Shown here piece by piece: positions 45,027 to 53,601 of a stretch of DNA of 64,000 nucleotides. The stretch's first letter is position 1; the number at the start of each line of letters is the position of its first letter. The stretch is from Pseudoflavonifractor gallinarum (GTDB taxonomy: Bacteria; Bacillota; Clostridia; Oscillospirales; Oscillospiraceae), in the NCBI RefSeq assembly GCF_014982855.1, contig NZ_JADCKF010000016.1:1-64000 (forward strand), given 5' to 3'. A program made the translations under genes and the position numbers. The notes below the pieces were generated by a model. That model saw nothing but the letters and a program-made list of their open reading frames with translations. It was not told the DNA's origin and made no database searches.

Positions 45027-46244
45027 ATGAAATTCAATCAGGTGGAATTTGATACTTATTTCAAGCAGTACCCGGATGAAAAAGGGTTTTATGGGAAATA
45101 TGGCGGCTCCTATATTCCTGCCGAGCTCCAGGCGGCCATGGATGAGATCACCCAGGCCTACTTCACCATCTGCAAGTCCAGTAAGTTTGTCAGTGAGCTG
45201 CGGCGCATCCGCCGGGAGTTTCAGGGCAGACCCACGCCGGTCTCCTACCTGGAGCGGCTCTCGGGCACGCTGGGCAATGTGCAGCTGTATGTCAAGCGGG
45301 AGGACCTGAACCACACGGGAGCCCACAAGCTCAACCACTGCATGGGCGAGGCGCTGCTGGCCAAGTATATGGGCAAGAAAAAGGTCATCGCCGAGACCGG
45401 TGCCGGACAGCACGGAGTGGCCCTGGCCACGGCCGCGGCCTACTTCGGGCTGGAGTGCGACATCTATATGGGCGCGGTGGACATCCAGAAGCAGGCTCCC
45501 AATGTGGCGCGCATGAAGATCCTGGGCGCCAATGTGATCGAGGTCACCCACGGGCTTCAGACCCTGAAGGAAGCGGTGGACGCCGCCTTTGACGCCTACT
45601 GCCGGGAGTACCGGGACGCCATCTACTGCATCGGCTCCGTGGTGGGCCCCCACCCCTTCCCCATGATGGTGCGGGATTTCCAGGCTGTGGTGGGCATTGA
45701 GGCCAGAGAGCAGTTCCTGGAGATGACGGGCGAGCTGCCCGACGCGGTGGTGGCCTGCGTGGGCGGCGGCTCCAACGCCATGGGCATGTTTGCCGGCTTC
45801 CTCAACGACCCGGTGGACATCTACGGGGTAGAGCCGCTGGGCCGTGGCTCCGCCCTGGGCGATCACGCGGCCAGCCTCTCCTACGGCAGCGAGGGCATCA
45901 TGCATGGGTTCAACAGCCTCATGCTCAAGGACGCCAACGGGGAGCCTGCGCCGGTCTACTCGGTGGCCAGCGGACTGGACTATCCCTCCTCCGGACCAGA
46001 GCACGCCTTCCTCCACGATCTGGGACGGGTCAAGTACGACGTGGTCAACGATGAGGAGACCATCGACGCCTTCTTCACCCTCTCCCGGCTGGAAGGTATC
46101 ATCCCCGCCATTGAGAGTGCCCACGCGGTGGCCTATGGCATGAAGCTGGCCAAGACCATGGGGAAGGGCTCGGTCCTCATCAACCTGTCCGGCCGCGGAG
46201 ACAAGGACATGGACTATATCATTGAAAAGTACGGAATCCGATAA
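45027..46244 (+). CDS. trpB: Tryptophan synthase beta chain
   Basis: The 405-residue PLP enzyme makes tryptophan from indole and serine. The PLP lysine is Lys101 in HTGAHKLNH; the catalytic Glu lies in [14 protein letters not shown] and the phosphate loop is VGGGSNAMG. It is the TrpB1 type. Unusually no trpA or other trp genes are adjacent, so it may salvage indole made by other gut bacteria or work with a TrpA encoded elsewhere. Expression should rise when tRNA-Trp is uncharged, through the T-box. The ATG at 45027 has AGGAGGAG 7 bases upstream. Confidence 0.95.
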   Translation: MKFNQVEFDTYFKQYPDEKGFYGKYGGSYIPAELQAAMDEITQAYFTICKSSKFVSELRRIRREFQGRPTPVSYLERLSGTLGNVQLYVKREDLNHTGAHKLNHCMGEALLAKYMGKKKVIAETGAGQHGVALATAAAYFGLECDIYMGAVDIQKQAPNVARMKILGANVIEVTHGLQTLKEAVDAAFDAYCREYRDAIYCIGSVVGPHPFPMMVRDFQAVVGIEAREQFLEMTGELPDAVVACVGGGSNAMGMFAGFLNDPVDIYGVEPLGRGSALGDHAASLSYGSEGIMHGFNSLMLKDANGEPAPVYSVASGLDYPSSGPEHAFLHDLGRVKYDVVNDEETIDAFFTLSRLEGIIPAIESAHAVAYGMKLAKTMGKGSVLINLSGRGDKDMDYIIEKYGIR

Positions 46245-46256
46245 AAGAATGGAACA

Positions 46257-46293
46257 GGGGCGCGCCAATACCGATTGGCGCGCCCCCATTTTT
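46257..46293 (+). terminator. Terminator of trpB
   Basis: GGGGCGCGCCAAT pairs with ATTGGCGCGCCCC, followed by ATTTTTG. Confidence 0.92.
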
Positions 46294-46315
46294 GTCGGAA
46301 GGACAGGATGAAAGC

Positions 46316-47863
46316 TTACCCGGATAACAGCCCTGCATCGTCGGCAAAGGTGTATGTAATCTCAAGCTGATGATCTGGAAAGACCCGGATTTCCCGGATG
46401 GTCTCGGCCACGGTGACCCGGTCCAGCTCGGTGAGTTTCCCCTGCCGGAGCAGGGCGTCCACCCAGGGCCGGCGGAGGGGATCGTCCTTCTGCTCCCGGG
46501 CGAGCTGGGCGAGCTGGCGGGTCAGGGCCTGGATCTGTGCCTCATAGTCCGCCTGATAGGCCAGATAGTCCACCCGGCTGAGCAGGCCGTCCCGGTAATC
46601 CTCATAGGCGGATTTTTTCAGCCGGCGCAGACGCTGGAGAGCGGATTCCAGCCGCTCTCCCTCCGGAGGACCGCCGGAGGAGTGGGGCAGACCGGCAACC
46701 GACCGCTGGGCGAGGATGTTGAGGTCCCCCGCAGAGGAAAGCAGGCGGTTGAGATCCTCCAGAACGATCTGCTCCAGCACGGCGTGAGAGATGCTGTGCC
46801 TGGTGCAGACAGTGGGTCCATAGCGCTTATAGGAGCCACAGCTGTAAGAGAGCCCGCCGGGGCGCCGGGTCTTTACCATGGCCCTTCCACAGACGCCGCA
46901 GCGGAGAAAACCGGCAAAGGGGCTTTGGTTTTGCTCAAAGCTCAGCTGCCGGGTGCGCTTTTGAAGCAGGCTCTGGACCCGCTCCCACTGCTCCCGGGAG
47001 ATGATGGGGTCATGGGTGCCGGGGACCACGATCCACTCCGCCCGCTGCCGCTGGCGGGCCTTCCCGTGCATGCCGGGGCGCTCGCTGCGGCCCTGCTCCA
47101 TGTTGCCCAGGTACATCTGGTTTTGCAGGATGCGGTGGACGGTGGCATAGGTCCAGTAGGTGGTCTGATCCATCCTGCGCCCGTTGTGGTAGCGCTCGCC
47201 GGAGAGGCGCTTATACTCGCTGGGGCTGGGGATGTGCTCGGCGTTGAGGGTCTTGGCGATCTTGAGCTGTCCGAGCCCCGCCTCGCAGAGATCAAAGATC
47301 CGCTGGACCACACAGGCGGCGGGGGGATCGATCTCCAGATGGTTGTGGTTCCTGGGGTCTTTCCGGTAGCCATAGCTGGGAAAGGCCCCGATAAACTCCC
47401 CCCGCCGCTGCTTGGAGCGGATGGTGGAGCGGACCTTGTCCGAGATGTCCTTGGCATACTGGGTGTTGAAGAGGTTTTTGATGGGCAGGAGCATGTCGTA
47501 GCGCCCCTGTTCGCTGTCCACCCCGTCGTTGACGGCGATGAAGCGCACCCCACGGGCGGGGAATTCCTTTTCCAGATAGCGGCCCACCTCGATGTAGTCC
47601 CGCCCGAACCGGGAGAGGTCCTTGACCAGGATGCAGTCGATGATTCCGGCGGCCATGTCCTCCTCCATGCGGCGGAAAGAGGGACGGTCAAAATTAGTGC
47701 CGGTGTAGCCGTCATCCTGGTAGAAATCGATCAGGCGGAGCTCGGGATGCTCCGCCAGGTACTGTTCTAGGAGGCGGCGCTGGTGGGCGATGCTGTCGCT
47801 TTCGCTCTTGTCGCCATCCTCCCGGGAGAGGCGCAGATACCCGGCCGTATTCCATGTGCGCAC
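46316..47863 (-). CDS. Large serine recombinase, TndX/TnpX-like
   Basis: The 515-residue site-specific recombinase has a resolvase domain with nucleophile Ser13 in GYLRLSREDG and the helper arginines in LVKDLSRFGRDY, a Recombinase domain (about 165-290), a zinc ribbon with the pattern CGVCGRAM...YSCGSYK...VCTRH, and a C-terminal coiled coil (about 400-470). This is the family that excises and inserts mobile elements of clostridia (Tn4451, Tn5397). The start is GTG at 47863 with AAAGGAGGG 6 bases upstream; the longer reading frame includes a different small gene. It is the only mobility gene in the window and may have moved the putative island. Confidence 0.93.
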   Translation of the reverse strand: MRTWNTAGYLRLSREDGDKSESDSIAHQRRLLEQYLAEHPELRLIDFYQDDGYTGTNFDRPSFRRMEEDMAAGIIDCILVKDLSRFGRDYIEVGRYLEKEFPARGVRFIAVNDGVDSEQGRYDMLLPIKNLFNTQYAKDISDKVRSTIRSKQRRGEFIGAFPSYGYRKDPRNHNHLEIDPPAACVVQRIFDLCEAGLGQLKIAKTLNAEHIPSPSEYKRLSGERYHNGRRMDQTTYWTYATVHRILQNQMYLGNMEQGRSERPGMHGKARQRQRAEWIVVPGTHDPIISREQWERVQSLLQKRTRQLSFEQNQSPFAGFLRCGVCGRAMVKTRRPGGLSYSCGSYKRYGPTVCTRHSISHAVLEQIVLEDLNRLLSSAGDLNILAQRSVAGLPHSSGGPPEGERLESALQRLRRLKKSAYEDYRDGLLSRVDYLAYQADYEAQIQALTRQLAQLAREQKDDPLRRPWVDALLRQGKLTELDRVTVAETIREIRVFPDHQLEITYTFADDAGLLSG

Positions 47864-47895
47864 GGCCGTCCCTCCTTTCGCAGGTGGATATGGGG

Positions 47896-48015
47896 CTATT
47901 TCATATGGGCCCGGAGCAGGGCCTGGACCACGGCCTCCGGGGAGCGGTCTCCCGCAAATCGGCGGGAGATGTGCCAAGACTCCGGGAGGCGTGGCGGGGC
48001 TGTCTGGGTGGACAT
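47896..48015 (-). CDS. 39-residue protein upstream of the recombinase
   Basis: This short gene runs from an ATG at 48015 (AAGGAGGAAGCC upstream) to a TAG at 47896, giving a 39-residue product that ends RSPEAVVQALLRAHMK. The N-terminal half is polar and the C-terminal half is predicted helical. It ends 32 bases before the recombinase start and shares its transcript. Its strong ribosome site and tight spacing argue that it is real. A role as recombination directionality factor or partner of the recombinase is a guess. Confidence 0.7.
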   Translation of the reverse strand: MSTQTAPPRLPESWHISRRFAGDRSPEAVVQALLRAHMK

Positions 48016-48082
48016 ATGGCTTCCTCCTTTTCCGTAAATCTCTCTGGTAGCCTATGCGGGAAAAGGGCGGAATAGTATGAGT

Positions 48083-48117
48083 AAAAGACGGCCTCGGGTT
48101 TTGACCCGGGGCCGTCT
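48083..48117 (-). terminator. Terminator of the molybdenum-cofactor operon
   Basis: GACGGCC-CGGG pairs with CCCG-GGCCGTC. On the minus strand it is followed by TTTTACTC, so it ends the leftward MoeA operon. Confidence 0.85.
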
Positions 48118-48166
48118 CCGTGTGTCGCAAACCATTGGTATGCGTCTTAAAATGCAAACGGTTCGC

Positions 48167-49357
48167 TTAGAAATCTTCCAGGCCGCGCAGCAGCGTGACC
48201 TCCAGCGTCTCGCCGGGCTGGTAAGAGCCCCGGCCCAGCTCGGTGATAAAGATGGCGCCCGCCCCCAGGGCATCGGCCACACTGCCGCCCCGCCAGGGCT
48301 TCTGCTTGGTCTGGTAGCCGGAGGGGGTGTGCCAGAGCTCCATCATACAGAGGATCTCCATATCGCTGGGGGCCTGGATGGGCTCGGTGAGAGTGGCCGG
48401 GACCGTCTGCCGCCGGGGAAGAGGTGTGTGGAGCAGCCGGTGTACGATGGCGCGGATACACCAGTCCATGCCGTAGAGTACCGCCAAGGGAGGCCCGGGC
48501 AGATTGATCACCGGTTTATTTCCAATGAGAGCCACGCACATGGGTTTTCCAGGCGCGGCGGCCACCCAGTGGAACAGCGCCGAGCCACGCTCCTCCAGCA
48601 GGCGGGCGTTGAAATCCTCTTCCCCTTTGGAAGAGCCGCCGTTGAGGAGTACCACGTCGGCTTCCTCCAGCGCCCGGTCCAGAGCAGCCGCCACATTCTC
48701 TGGACGGTCCGGTACGATGGGGTAACACAGCGGTTCGGCCCCCATTTCCCGGAGGAGGTTGTAGGCCAGGATGCTGTTGCTGTCAATGTTGCACCCGCGC
48801 TTCACGGCGGCCCCCAGGGGGATCAGTTCGCTGCCGGTGGGGAGAAAGGCGACCTTTGGCTTTGCAAAGACTTCCACCTGGTCTATGCCGCCCATGGCCA
48901 GGCTGGCCAGGTCAAAGGGGCGCAGCTGCCGGTGTTTTGGGACCAGAAGCTGCCCTTCCCGTATGGTGCTGCCGCAGGGCCGGACCCGGTCTCCGGGTTG
49001 GACCGAGGAGATGTCATGGAGCCGGAGCCCTCCTTCGGGCGGGAATTCCACCTGCTCAATGGGGATGACCGCGTCAAAGCGGTCGTCAAAGTCGTCGCCG
49101 GTGTCGGCGCGGCAGAAGTCCTCCCCGACCTTCCAGTGGGACATGTCCGGGATCCCCGCGCAGAAGCGGGAGGAAGCGACGGCCACGCCGTCCATGGCGG
49201 CTGCCCGGACCACCGGGATGGATACCTGGGCATACAGGTCCTGAACGGGGACCCGGCCCAGGGCCTGGATCGTGGGGATGGTCTCGCTCCGGGCGATGGG
49301 GGCCCAGTGCTGGAACAAGGTCTCCAGAACGTGGGCGCGGGTGGGCAGTGGGGACAT
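48167..49357 (-). CDS. moeA: MoeA-family molybdopterin molybdenumtransferase
   Basis: The 396-residue protein matches MoeA, which inserts molybdenum or tungsten into molybdopterin. Blocks are VPVQDLYAQVSIPVVRAAAMDGVAVA (DxDG-like site: AAMDGVAV), VQPGDRVRPCGSTIREGQLL, FLPTGSELIPLG, NGGSSKGEEDF and NLPGPPLAVLYG. Domain IV is at the end. The ATG at 49357 has AGGAGG 7 bases upstream; the ATG at 49363 is too close to it. The start overlaps the methyltransferase stop. It is the last gene of an operon with a FecBCD-type transporter, which suggests uptake of molybdate or tungstate for this enzyme. Confidence 0.88.
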   Translation of the reverse strand: MSPLPTRAHVLETLFQHWAPIARSETIPTIQALGRVPVQDLYAQVSIPVVRAAAMDGVAVASSRFCAGIPDMSHWKVGEDFCRADTGDDFDDRFDAVIPIEQVEFPPEGGLRLHDISSVQPGDRVRPCGSTIREGQLLVPKHRQLRPFDLASLAMGGIDQVEVFAKPKVAFLPTGSELIPLGAAVKRGCNIDSNSILAYNLLREMGAEPLCYPIVPDRPENVAAALDRALEEADVVLLNGGSSKGEEDFNARLLEERGSALFHWVAAAPGKPMCVALIGNKPVINLPGPPLAVLYGMDWCIRAIVHRLLHTPLPRRQTVPATLTEPIQAPSDMEILCMMELWHTPSGYQTKQKPWRGGSVADALGAGAIFITELGRGSYQPGETLEVTLLRGLEDF

Positions 49358-49359
49358 GG

Positions 49360-50283
49360 TCATACCTCCTTCTCAGTGTGTATTTTTTCCGGCGCGGAAG
49401 AGACGCGCACATCCCACAGGATGCGGCCGTAGCAGGCCTCAATGGACTCGGTGAGCAGGCCGTCGGCGTCGGTATTGCGCTCCATCCAATCTAGGATGCG
49501 GGCCTGATGCTCCGGCGTGCGGGCCTCCCGGGGCAGTGTGTGCTCCATCAGAAGGGAGGCATAGCGCTCGCTGGGCGGGAGGCGCCGCTCCTGAAGGCGG
49601 GAATCATAGCTGGTCTCAGGCAGATAGCCCATCAGCAGCAAGGCGTTGAAGAGGGAGTAAAACCAGCGGATCCCCCAGGTAGGGGCCTCCGGAGGCAGGT
49701 GAAAGACCTCCTCCCGGAGCCGTCGGCACAGAGAATTGCGGCGGTAGATGTGGGTGATGTTGCAGCAGTAGGCCCGGCTCATGGACACCACCTTCTGGAG
49801 GCCCAGCTTCCCGTGGATCGCGGGGGTGAGGGAGCTGAACACCAGATCAAAGGCCTTCTCCAGCCCCTCCTCTTGGACATCCAGGGTCTGGAAGTCGGCC
49901 ACCCGGAGGGTCAGGTTTTCCACGCCCTGCTTCCGGGCGTATTCGCTGCCATAGTGGACCATCCGGGGAGAGAGATCAAAACCGGTCACCCAGCGGACCC
50001 GGGAGGCGAAGGCGGCGGCAAAGCGGGCCGGACCGCAGCCGATATCGGCAATCTCATATTCCGGGCGGAGCAGGCCGCGCTCTTCCAGATAGGCCATGGT
50101 GCTCCGGACGCGGGCGTCCCCCTTCTGGGCCTTGGGACCCTCCTGCTCCCAGGCGTCTGCCCGCTGATCCCACTTCTGGGCGGAGTGGTCGGGCCGGTCC
50201 ACGGGCTGGGATTCCTGCATGGAGAGAAAATAGTCCAGATCCCCCCGCAGATCGGGATAGGGTGTGGAGAGAAGCGGTGTCAT
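49360..50283 (-). CDS. SAM-dependent methyltransferase
   Basis: The 307-residue class I methyltransferase shows motif I (IADIGCGPARFAAAFAS), the acidic end of strand 2 (VTGFDLS), and later DFQTLDVQ and DLVFSSLTP (motif II region). Its substrate is not evident. It lies between the transporter ATPase and moeA genes, overlapping the latter, so it may modify a cofactor, a metallophore or a carrier used by this module. Confidence 0.85.
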   Translation of the reverse strand: MTPLLSTPYPDLRGDLDYFLSMQESQPVDRPDHSAQKWDQRADAWEQEGPKAQKGDARVRSTMAYLEERGLLRPEYEIADIGCGPARFAAAFASRVRWVTGFDLSPRMVHYGSEYARKQGVENLTLRVADFQTLDVQEEGLEKAFDLVFSSLTPAIHGKLGLQKVVSMSRAYCCNITHIYRRNSLCRRLREEVFHLPPEAPTWGIRWFYSLFNALLLMGYLPETSYDSRLQERRLPPSERYASLLMEHTLPREARTPEHQARILDWMERNTDADGLLTESIEACYGRILWDVRVSSAPEKIHTEKEV

Positions 50284-50300
50284 AACAGTACCTCCTCAAA

Positions 50301-51098
50301 TCAAAAGGATGCGGCCGGCCGTTGGACCGGCAGGCAAATCGTTCTCCGGGCGCCGTAGCGGTCATGGACCGTGGCGACGTCGATCTCAATGTGATAGACC
50401 GCCTGGAGATGCTCCGGCGTGATGACCTGTTCCGGGCTTCCGAAGGCGGAGCGCTCCCCGTTCTGCATCAGCAGCACTTTGCTGCCGATGGAGGCCGGAC
50501 ACTCGGGGCTGTGGGTGGACATGACGATGCAGTATCCCTTCTGGGCCAGATCGGCTACCACCTCCATGAGGAGCTGGTGGTTGGCGTAGTCCAGATTGGC
50601 GGCTGGCTCATCCAGAACAAAGATCTTGGCCGACTGGCAGATGGCGCGGGCCAGCAGGACGAGCTGGCGCTGTCCTCCGCTGAGCGCGGTGTATTTTCGG
50701 TTGGCAAGGTGGGCGGCGTTGAGCTTTTCCAGAGCTGCAAAGGCGGCCGCGCGGTCGGCCTCCTTGGGGGCACAGAAGGTGGAAAAATGGGCTGAGCGCC
50801 CCATTAGGACCACATCCAACACGGTATAGGAGAAAACGGGGGTGTGGTACTGGGGAATGTAGGCAATACGGCTTGCCAGCTCCCCGGGGGAAAAGGAGCG
50901 CACATCCTGTCCATCCAGCCGGATGCTCCCTCCGGTGATGGGCAGAAGGCCCAGAAGCAGGCGGAAGAGGGTGGTCTTGCCGCACCCATTGGGTCCCAGC
51001 AGGCAGAGCACCTCCCCCGCGTCGGCGGAGCAGCTCACCCCTTTGACCACGTCTTTTCCGCCATATCCGCCGCGGACCTGGTCCACTTCCAGCAGCAT
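50301..51098 (-). CDS. ABC transporter ATPase, FecE/MolC type
   Basis: This 265-residue ATPase has Walker A GPNGCGKTTLFR, signature LSGGQRQLVLLARAI and Walker B IFVLDEPAANLD. It powers a FecCD-type channel. The ATG at 51098 has GGAAGGAG 9 bases upstream and lies one base beyond the permease stop. Family members carry iron-siderophores, B12, heme, molybdate or tungstate. The moeA and MobA/ModE neighbours favour oxyanions. Confidence 0.92.
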   Translation of the reverse strand: MLLEVDQVRGGYGGKDVVKGVSCSADAGEVLCLLGPNGCGKTTLFRLLLGLLPITGGSIRLDGQDVRSFSPGELASRIAYIPQYHTPVFSYTVLDVVLMGRSAHFSTFCAPKEADRAAAFAALEKLNAAHLANRKYTALSGGQRQLVLLARAICQSAKIFVLDEPAANLDYANHQLLMEVVADLAQKGYCIVMSTHSPECPASIGSKVLLMQNGERSAFGSPEQVITPEHLQAVYHIEIDVATVHDRYGARRTICLPVQRPAASF

Positions 51099-51099
51099 A

Positions 51100-52137
51100 T
51101 CAATCGCGCTCCTTCCGCTTGATGATGAGATAGACAAAGAACGGTGCGCCCATAATGCTGGTCACCACGCCCAGCGGCAGCTCCATGGAGAGGATCGAGC
51201 GGGCCAGATCATCCATCAGCAGCAGATAGAGGGCGCCCAGCATGGCGCTTGCGGGAATGAGACGGCTGTAATCCACCCCCACCAATGCCCGGGCCATGTG
51301 GGGGATCATAAGGCCAACCCAGCCGATCATGCCGCCCAGACACACGGCGGCGGCGCTGAGGAGAGTGGAGGCCAGAATCAGGATCAGGCGGAGCCGGCGC
51401 ACGTTGATGCCCAGCGTGATGGCCTCCTCTTCCTCCAGGGTCAGCAGATTGATCCGCCAGCGCAGCAGCAGGACGATGGCGAGACCCACCGCCATGGGGA
51501 CCGCGCTCCAGGAGAAGGAGTTCATGCTGGTCTTGGTCAGACTTCCCATGAGCCAGAAGGTGATCTGCTGAAGCACGTCGTTGGGATCGGAGACATACTT
51601 GATCATGGTGACGCCGGCATTGCACAGGGCCATGACCATGGAGCCGGTGAGCACCAGGCTGAGGATCTGGGAATGGGCCGATTTCCGGCTGATGAGATAG
51701 GAGAATGCCACCGCGGCAATGCCGCCGGTGAACGCCGAGAGCTGAATGAGCCAGTTGGGGGAGCCGCACAGAATGGCAAAAGCGGCCCCAAGGCTGGCCC
51801 CGGAGGAGACCCCCAGAATATCCGGCGAGACCAGGGGATTGCGGAACATCCCCTGATAGGTGGCCCCCGCCACCGAGAGGGAGGCCCCGATGAAGAGGGC
51901 CGAGAGGATGCGGGGGAGGCGGATGCTCCAGAAGATGGTCACGGCCTGGGGCTTGATCTCCCCGGCGGCCCCAAAGCGGGAGAGGAAGGCCTGAAACACT
52001 TCCTGAGGGGTCAGGGGATAGTAGCCGATGGCAAAGGAGAAGAGCCCGGCCGCCGCCAGGGCCAGAAACATCCCGACCAGTACGAGGCGGTAGCGCCTGC
52101 GGATCACCGCCTCCTCCTGCTGATATTCCAACTGCAT
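51100..52137 (-). CDS. ABC transporter permease, FecCD/MolB type
   Basis: The 345-residue permease starts with MQLEYQ, a cytoplasmic tail and then about ten helices. FecCD-family marks are the opening SIRLPRILSALFIGASLSVA followed by GATYQGMFRNPLVSPDILGVSS and ASLGAAFA, and the later TLGINVRRLRLILILASTLL. The ATG at 52137 has AAGGAGG 7 bases upstream. It is divergent from the receptor gene at 52345, with a regulatory region between. It forms a BtuCD-like importer. Confidence 0.94.
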   Translation of the reverse strand: MQLEYQQEEAVIRRRYRLVLVGMFLALAAAGLFSFAIGYYPLTPQEVFQAFLSRFGAAGEIKPQAVTIFWSIRLPRILSALFIGASLSVAGATYQGMFRNPLVSPDILGVSSGASLGAAFAILCGSPNWLIQLSAFTGGIAAVAFSYLISRKSAHSQILSLVLTGSMVMALCNAGVTMIKYVSDPNDVLQQITFWLMGSLTKTSMNSFSWSAVPMAVGLAIVLLLRWRINLLTLEEEEAITLGINVRRLRLILILASTLLSAAAVCLGGMIGWVGLMIPHMARALVGVDYSRLIPASAMLGALYLLLMDDLARSILSMELPLGVVTSIMGAPFFVYLIIKRKERD

Positions 52138-52175
52138 ATCCAGGCCTCCTTCGCTTTTCTGCAACGGAATGGTGC

Positions 52176-52230
52176 TTGACATCCGGACAGGATTGTGATA
52201 GTGTCTAAAACATCAAGTCGATGTGTTTTT
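52176..52230 (+). promoter_or_regulatory. Promoter and possible operator of the receptor gene
   Basis: TTGACA (52176-52181) and TAGTGT (52199-52204) are 17 bases apart. Just downstream, at about 52212-52226, ACATC-AAGTC-GATGT is a small inverted repeat that could bind a regulator such as the ModE-like domain encoded at 53602. The match to known ModE sites is not clear. Confidence 0.45.
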
Positions 52231-52344
52231 AAAAAACTATCGACGAGAAGTAGTATGACACATTTCCCGCGCTGTGTCAATTCCGACTTGGGCCCGGGTC
52301 GGATTTGGGATAGAAACCAAAGCAAGAAAGAGGAGGTCACATCG

Positions 52345-53460
52345 TTGAAACGTAACTTACGGCGTACATCGGGATTGGCGGCGCTGCTGCTGGCACTGGC
52401 GCTGCTGGCCGGATGTACACAGAGCAGCTCCGTTCCCACGGCTTCCCCGGCGGCAGATCCTTCCGCGCAGCAGACCGAGCAGACCGGACAGCGGGAGATC
52501 ACCGATATGGCGGGGCGCACCATGACGGTACCGGAAGAGATCCAGTCGGCCTTTTCCACCGGACCGGTCTCGGCCATCTATCTGTACACATTGGTCCCCG
52601 ACAAACTGCTGGGCTGGAACTATGAGCTCAATGACATTGAGAAGAGCATCATCCTTCCCGAGTATCACGACCTACCCAATTTCGGCATGGGAGATTCGGT
52701 CAACTACGAGGCCGTGATCGCGGCCGGTCCCACCATTGCCTTCCATGTCTCCGCCATCAATGAGGGGACAAAGGACGAGGCCGATCAGCTCTCCCAGCAG
52801 CTGGGTATTCCGGTGGTGATGGTCAGCTCCGAGCTGGAGGACGCGGCAGAGGTCTACCGCTTCATGGGAGAGCTCTTTGGCGTGGAGGAGCAGGCGGAGA
52901 TCCTGGCGGAGTATGCTGAGGCCGTCTTTGCGGATATAGCCGCCATCGATGTCTCTGAGGAGGAGAAGGTCCGCGTCTACTATGGAAATGGGGAAAATTC
53001 TCTGGAGACCGCTCCGGCCGGTTCCTCCCACGGCGCCATCCTGGACGCGGTGAAAGCGGTCAATGTGGCCGATCTGGAGCTGGGAGACGGCTCCAGAGTC
53101 CAGATCTCTCTGGAACAGCTGCTGGCCTGGGACCCCGACGTGATCGTGGTCAATGGTGAGCCCAAGTCCAACATGAGCGGCGGCGCGGCGGCCCAGTCCA
53201 TTTTGAGCAATCCGGATTTTGCCACCCTTAAAGCCGTACAGGAGGGGAAGGTTTACGGCACGCCCAACGCGCCGTTCAGCTGGGTGGACCGTCCGCCGGG
53301 ACCCAACCGTCTGGTGGGAATCCGCTGGCTGGCCGGGCTGCTCTATCCCGACCGGGTGCCCTATGACGTGGACGAGGAGGTCAAGGAGTTCTTCCAGCTC
53401 TTCTACCATGTGGACCTGAGCGAGGAGCAGCTGGCACAGCTCTACGCCGGTACGATATAA
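52345..53460 (+). CDS. FecB/MolA-type substrate-binding lipoprotein
   Basis: This 371-residue receptor starts at a TTG (52345) with AGGAGG 8 bases upstream. It has a lipoprotein signal (KRNLRRTSGLAALLLALALL, then AGCT) and a TroA-like fold: ITDMAGRTMTVPEEIQ near residue 57, GPTIAFHV, DPDVIVVNGEPKS and PFSWVDRPPGPNRLVGIRWL near the end. It is encoded divergently from its permease, the first gene of the opposite operon. The last motif is seen in clostridial receptors associated with molybdate/tungstate or corrinoid transport. The ligand is inferred from neighbours. Confidence 0.88.
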   Translation: MKRNLRRTSGLAALLLALALLAGCTQSSSVPTASPAADPSAQQTEQTGQREITDMAGRTMTVPEEIQSAFSTGPVSAIYLYTLVPDKLLGWNYELNDIEKSIILPEYHDLPNFGMGDSVNYEAVIAAGPTIAFHVSAINEGTKDEADQLSQQLGIPVVMVSSELEDAAEVYRFMGELFGVEEQAEILAEYAEAVFADIAAIDVSEEEKVRVYYGNGENSLETAPAGSSHGAILDAVKAVNVADLELGDGSRVQISLEQLLAWDPDVIVVNGEPKSNMSGGAAAQSILSNPDFATLKAVQEGKVYGTPNAPFSWVDRPPGPNRLVGIRWLAGLLYPDRVPYDVDEEVKEFFQLFYHVDLSEEQLAQLYAGTI

Positions 53461-53479
53461 AAAAACAGTATCCAGAACC

Positions 53480-53509
53480 GATGCCCGGAGAACGCGCTCT
53501 CCGGGCATC
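53480..53509 (+). terminator. Terminator of the receptor gene
   Basis: GATGCCCGGAG pairs with CTCCGGGCATC, followed by TCTCTGCCTTTGG, a weak T-run. Confidence 0.7.
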
Positions 53510-53520
53510 TCTGCCTTTGG

Positions 53521-53549
53521 TTGTCTTTTGCAGTATCTGTGGTATAATT
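53521..53549 (+). promoter_or_regulatory. Promoter of the MobA/ModE-like fusion gene
   Basis: TTGTCT (53521-53526) and TATAAT (53544-53549) have a 17-base spacer. Confidence 0.75.
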
Positions 53550-53601
53550 TTGGTACATTCTGAGAAGATGAGTCCAGAGCATGGAGAAGGTGGGAGCGCA
53601 C

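Noticed and set aside
46316-48157. A longer recombinase reading frame beginning at 48157
   Set aside because: The extra N-terminal residues have no recombinase homology and overlap the 39-residue gene. The GTG at 47863 has the ribosome site.
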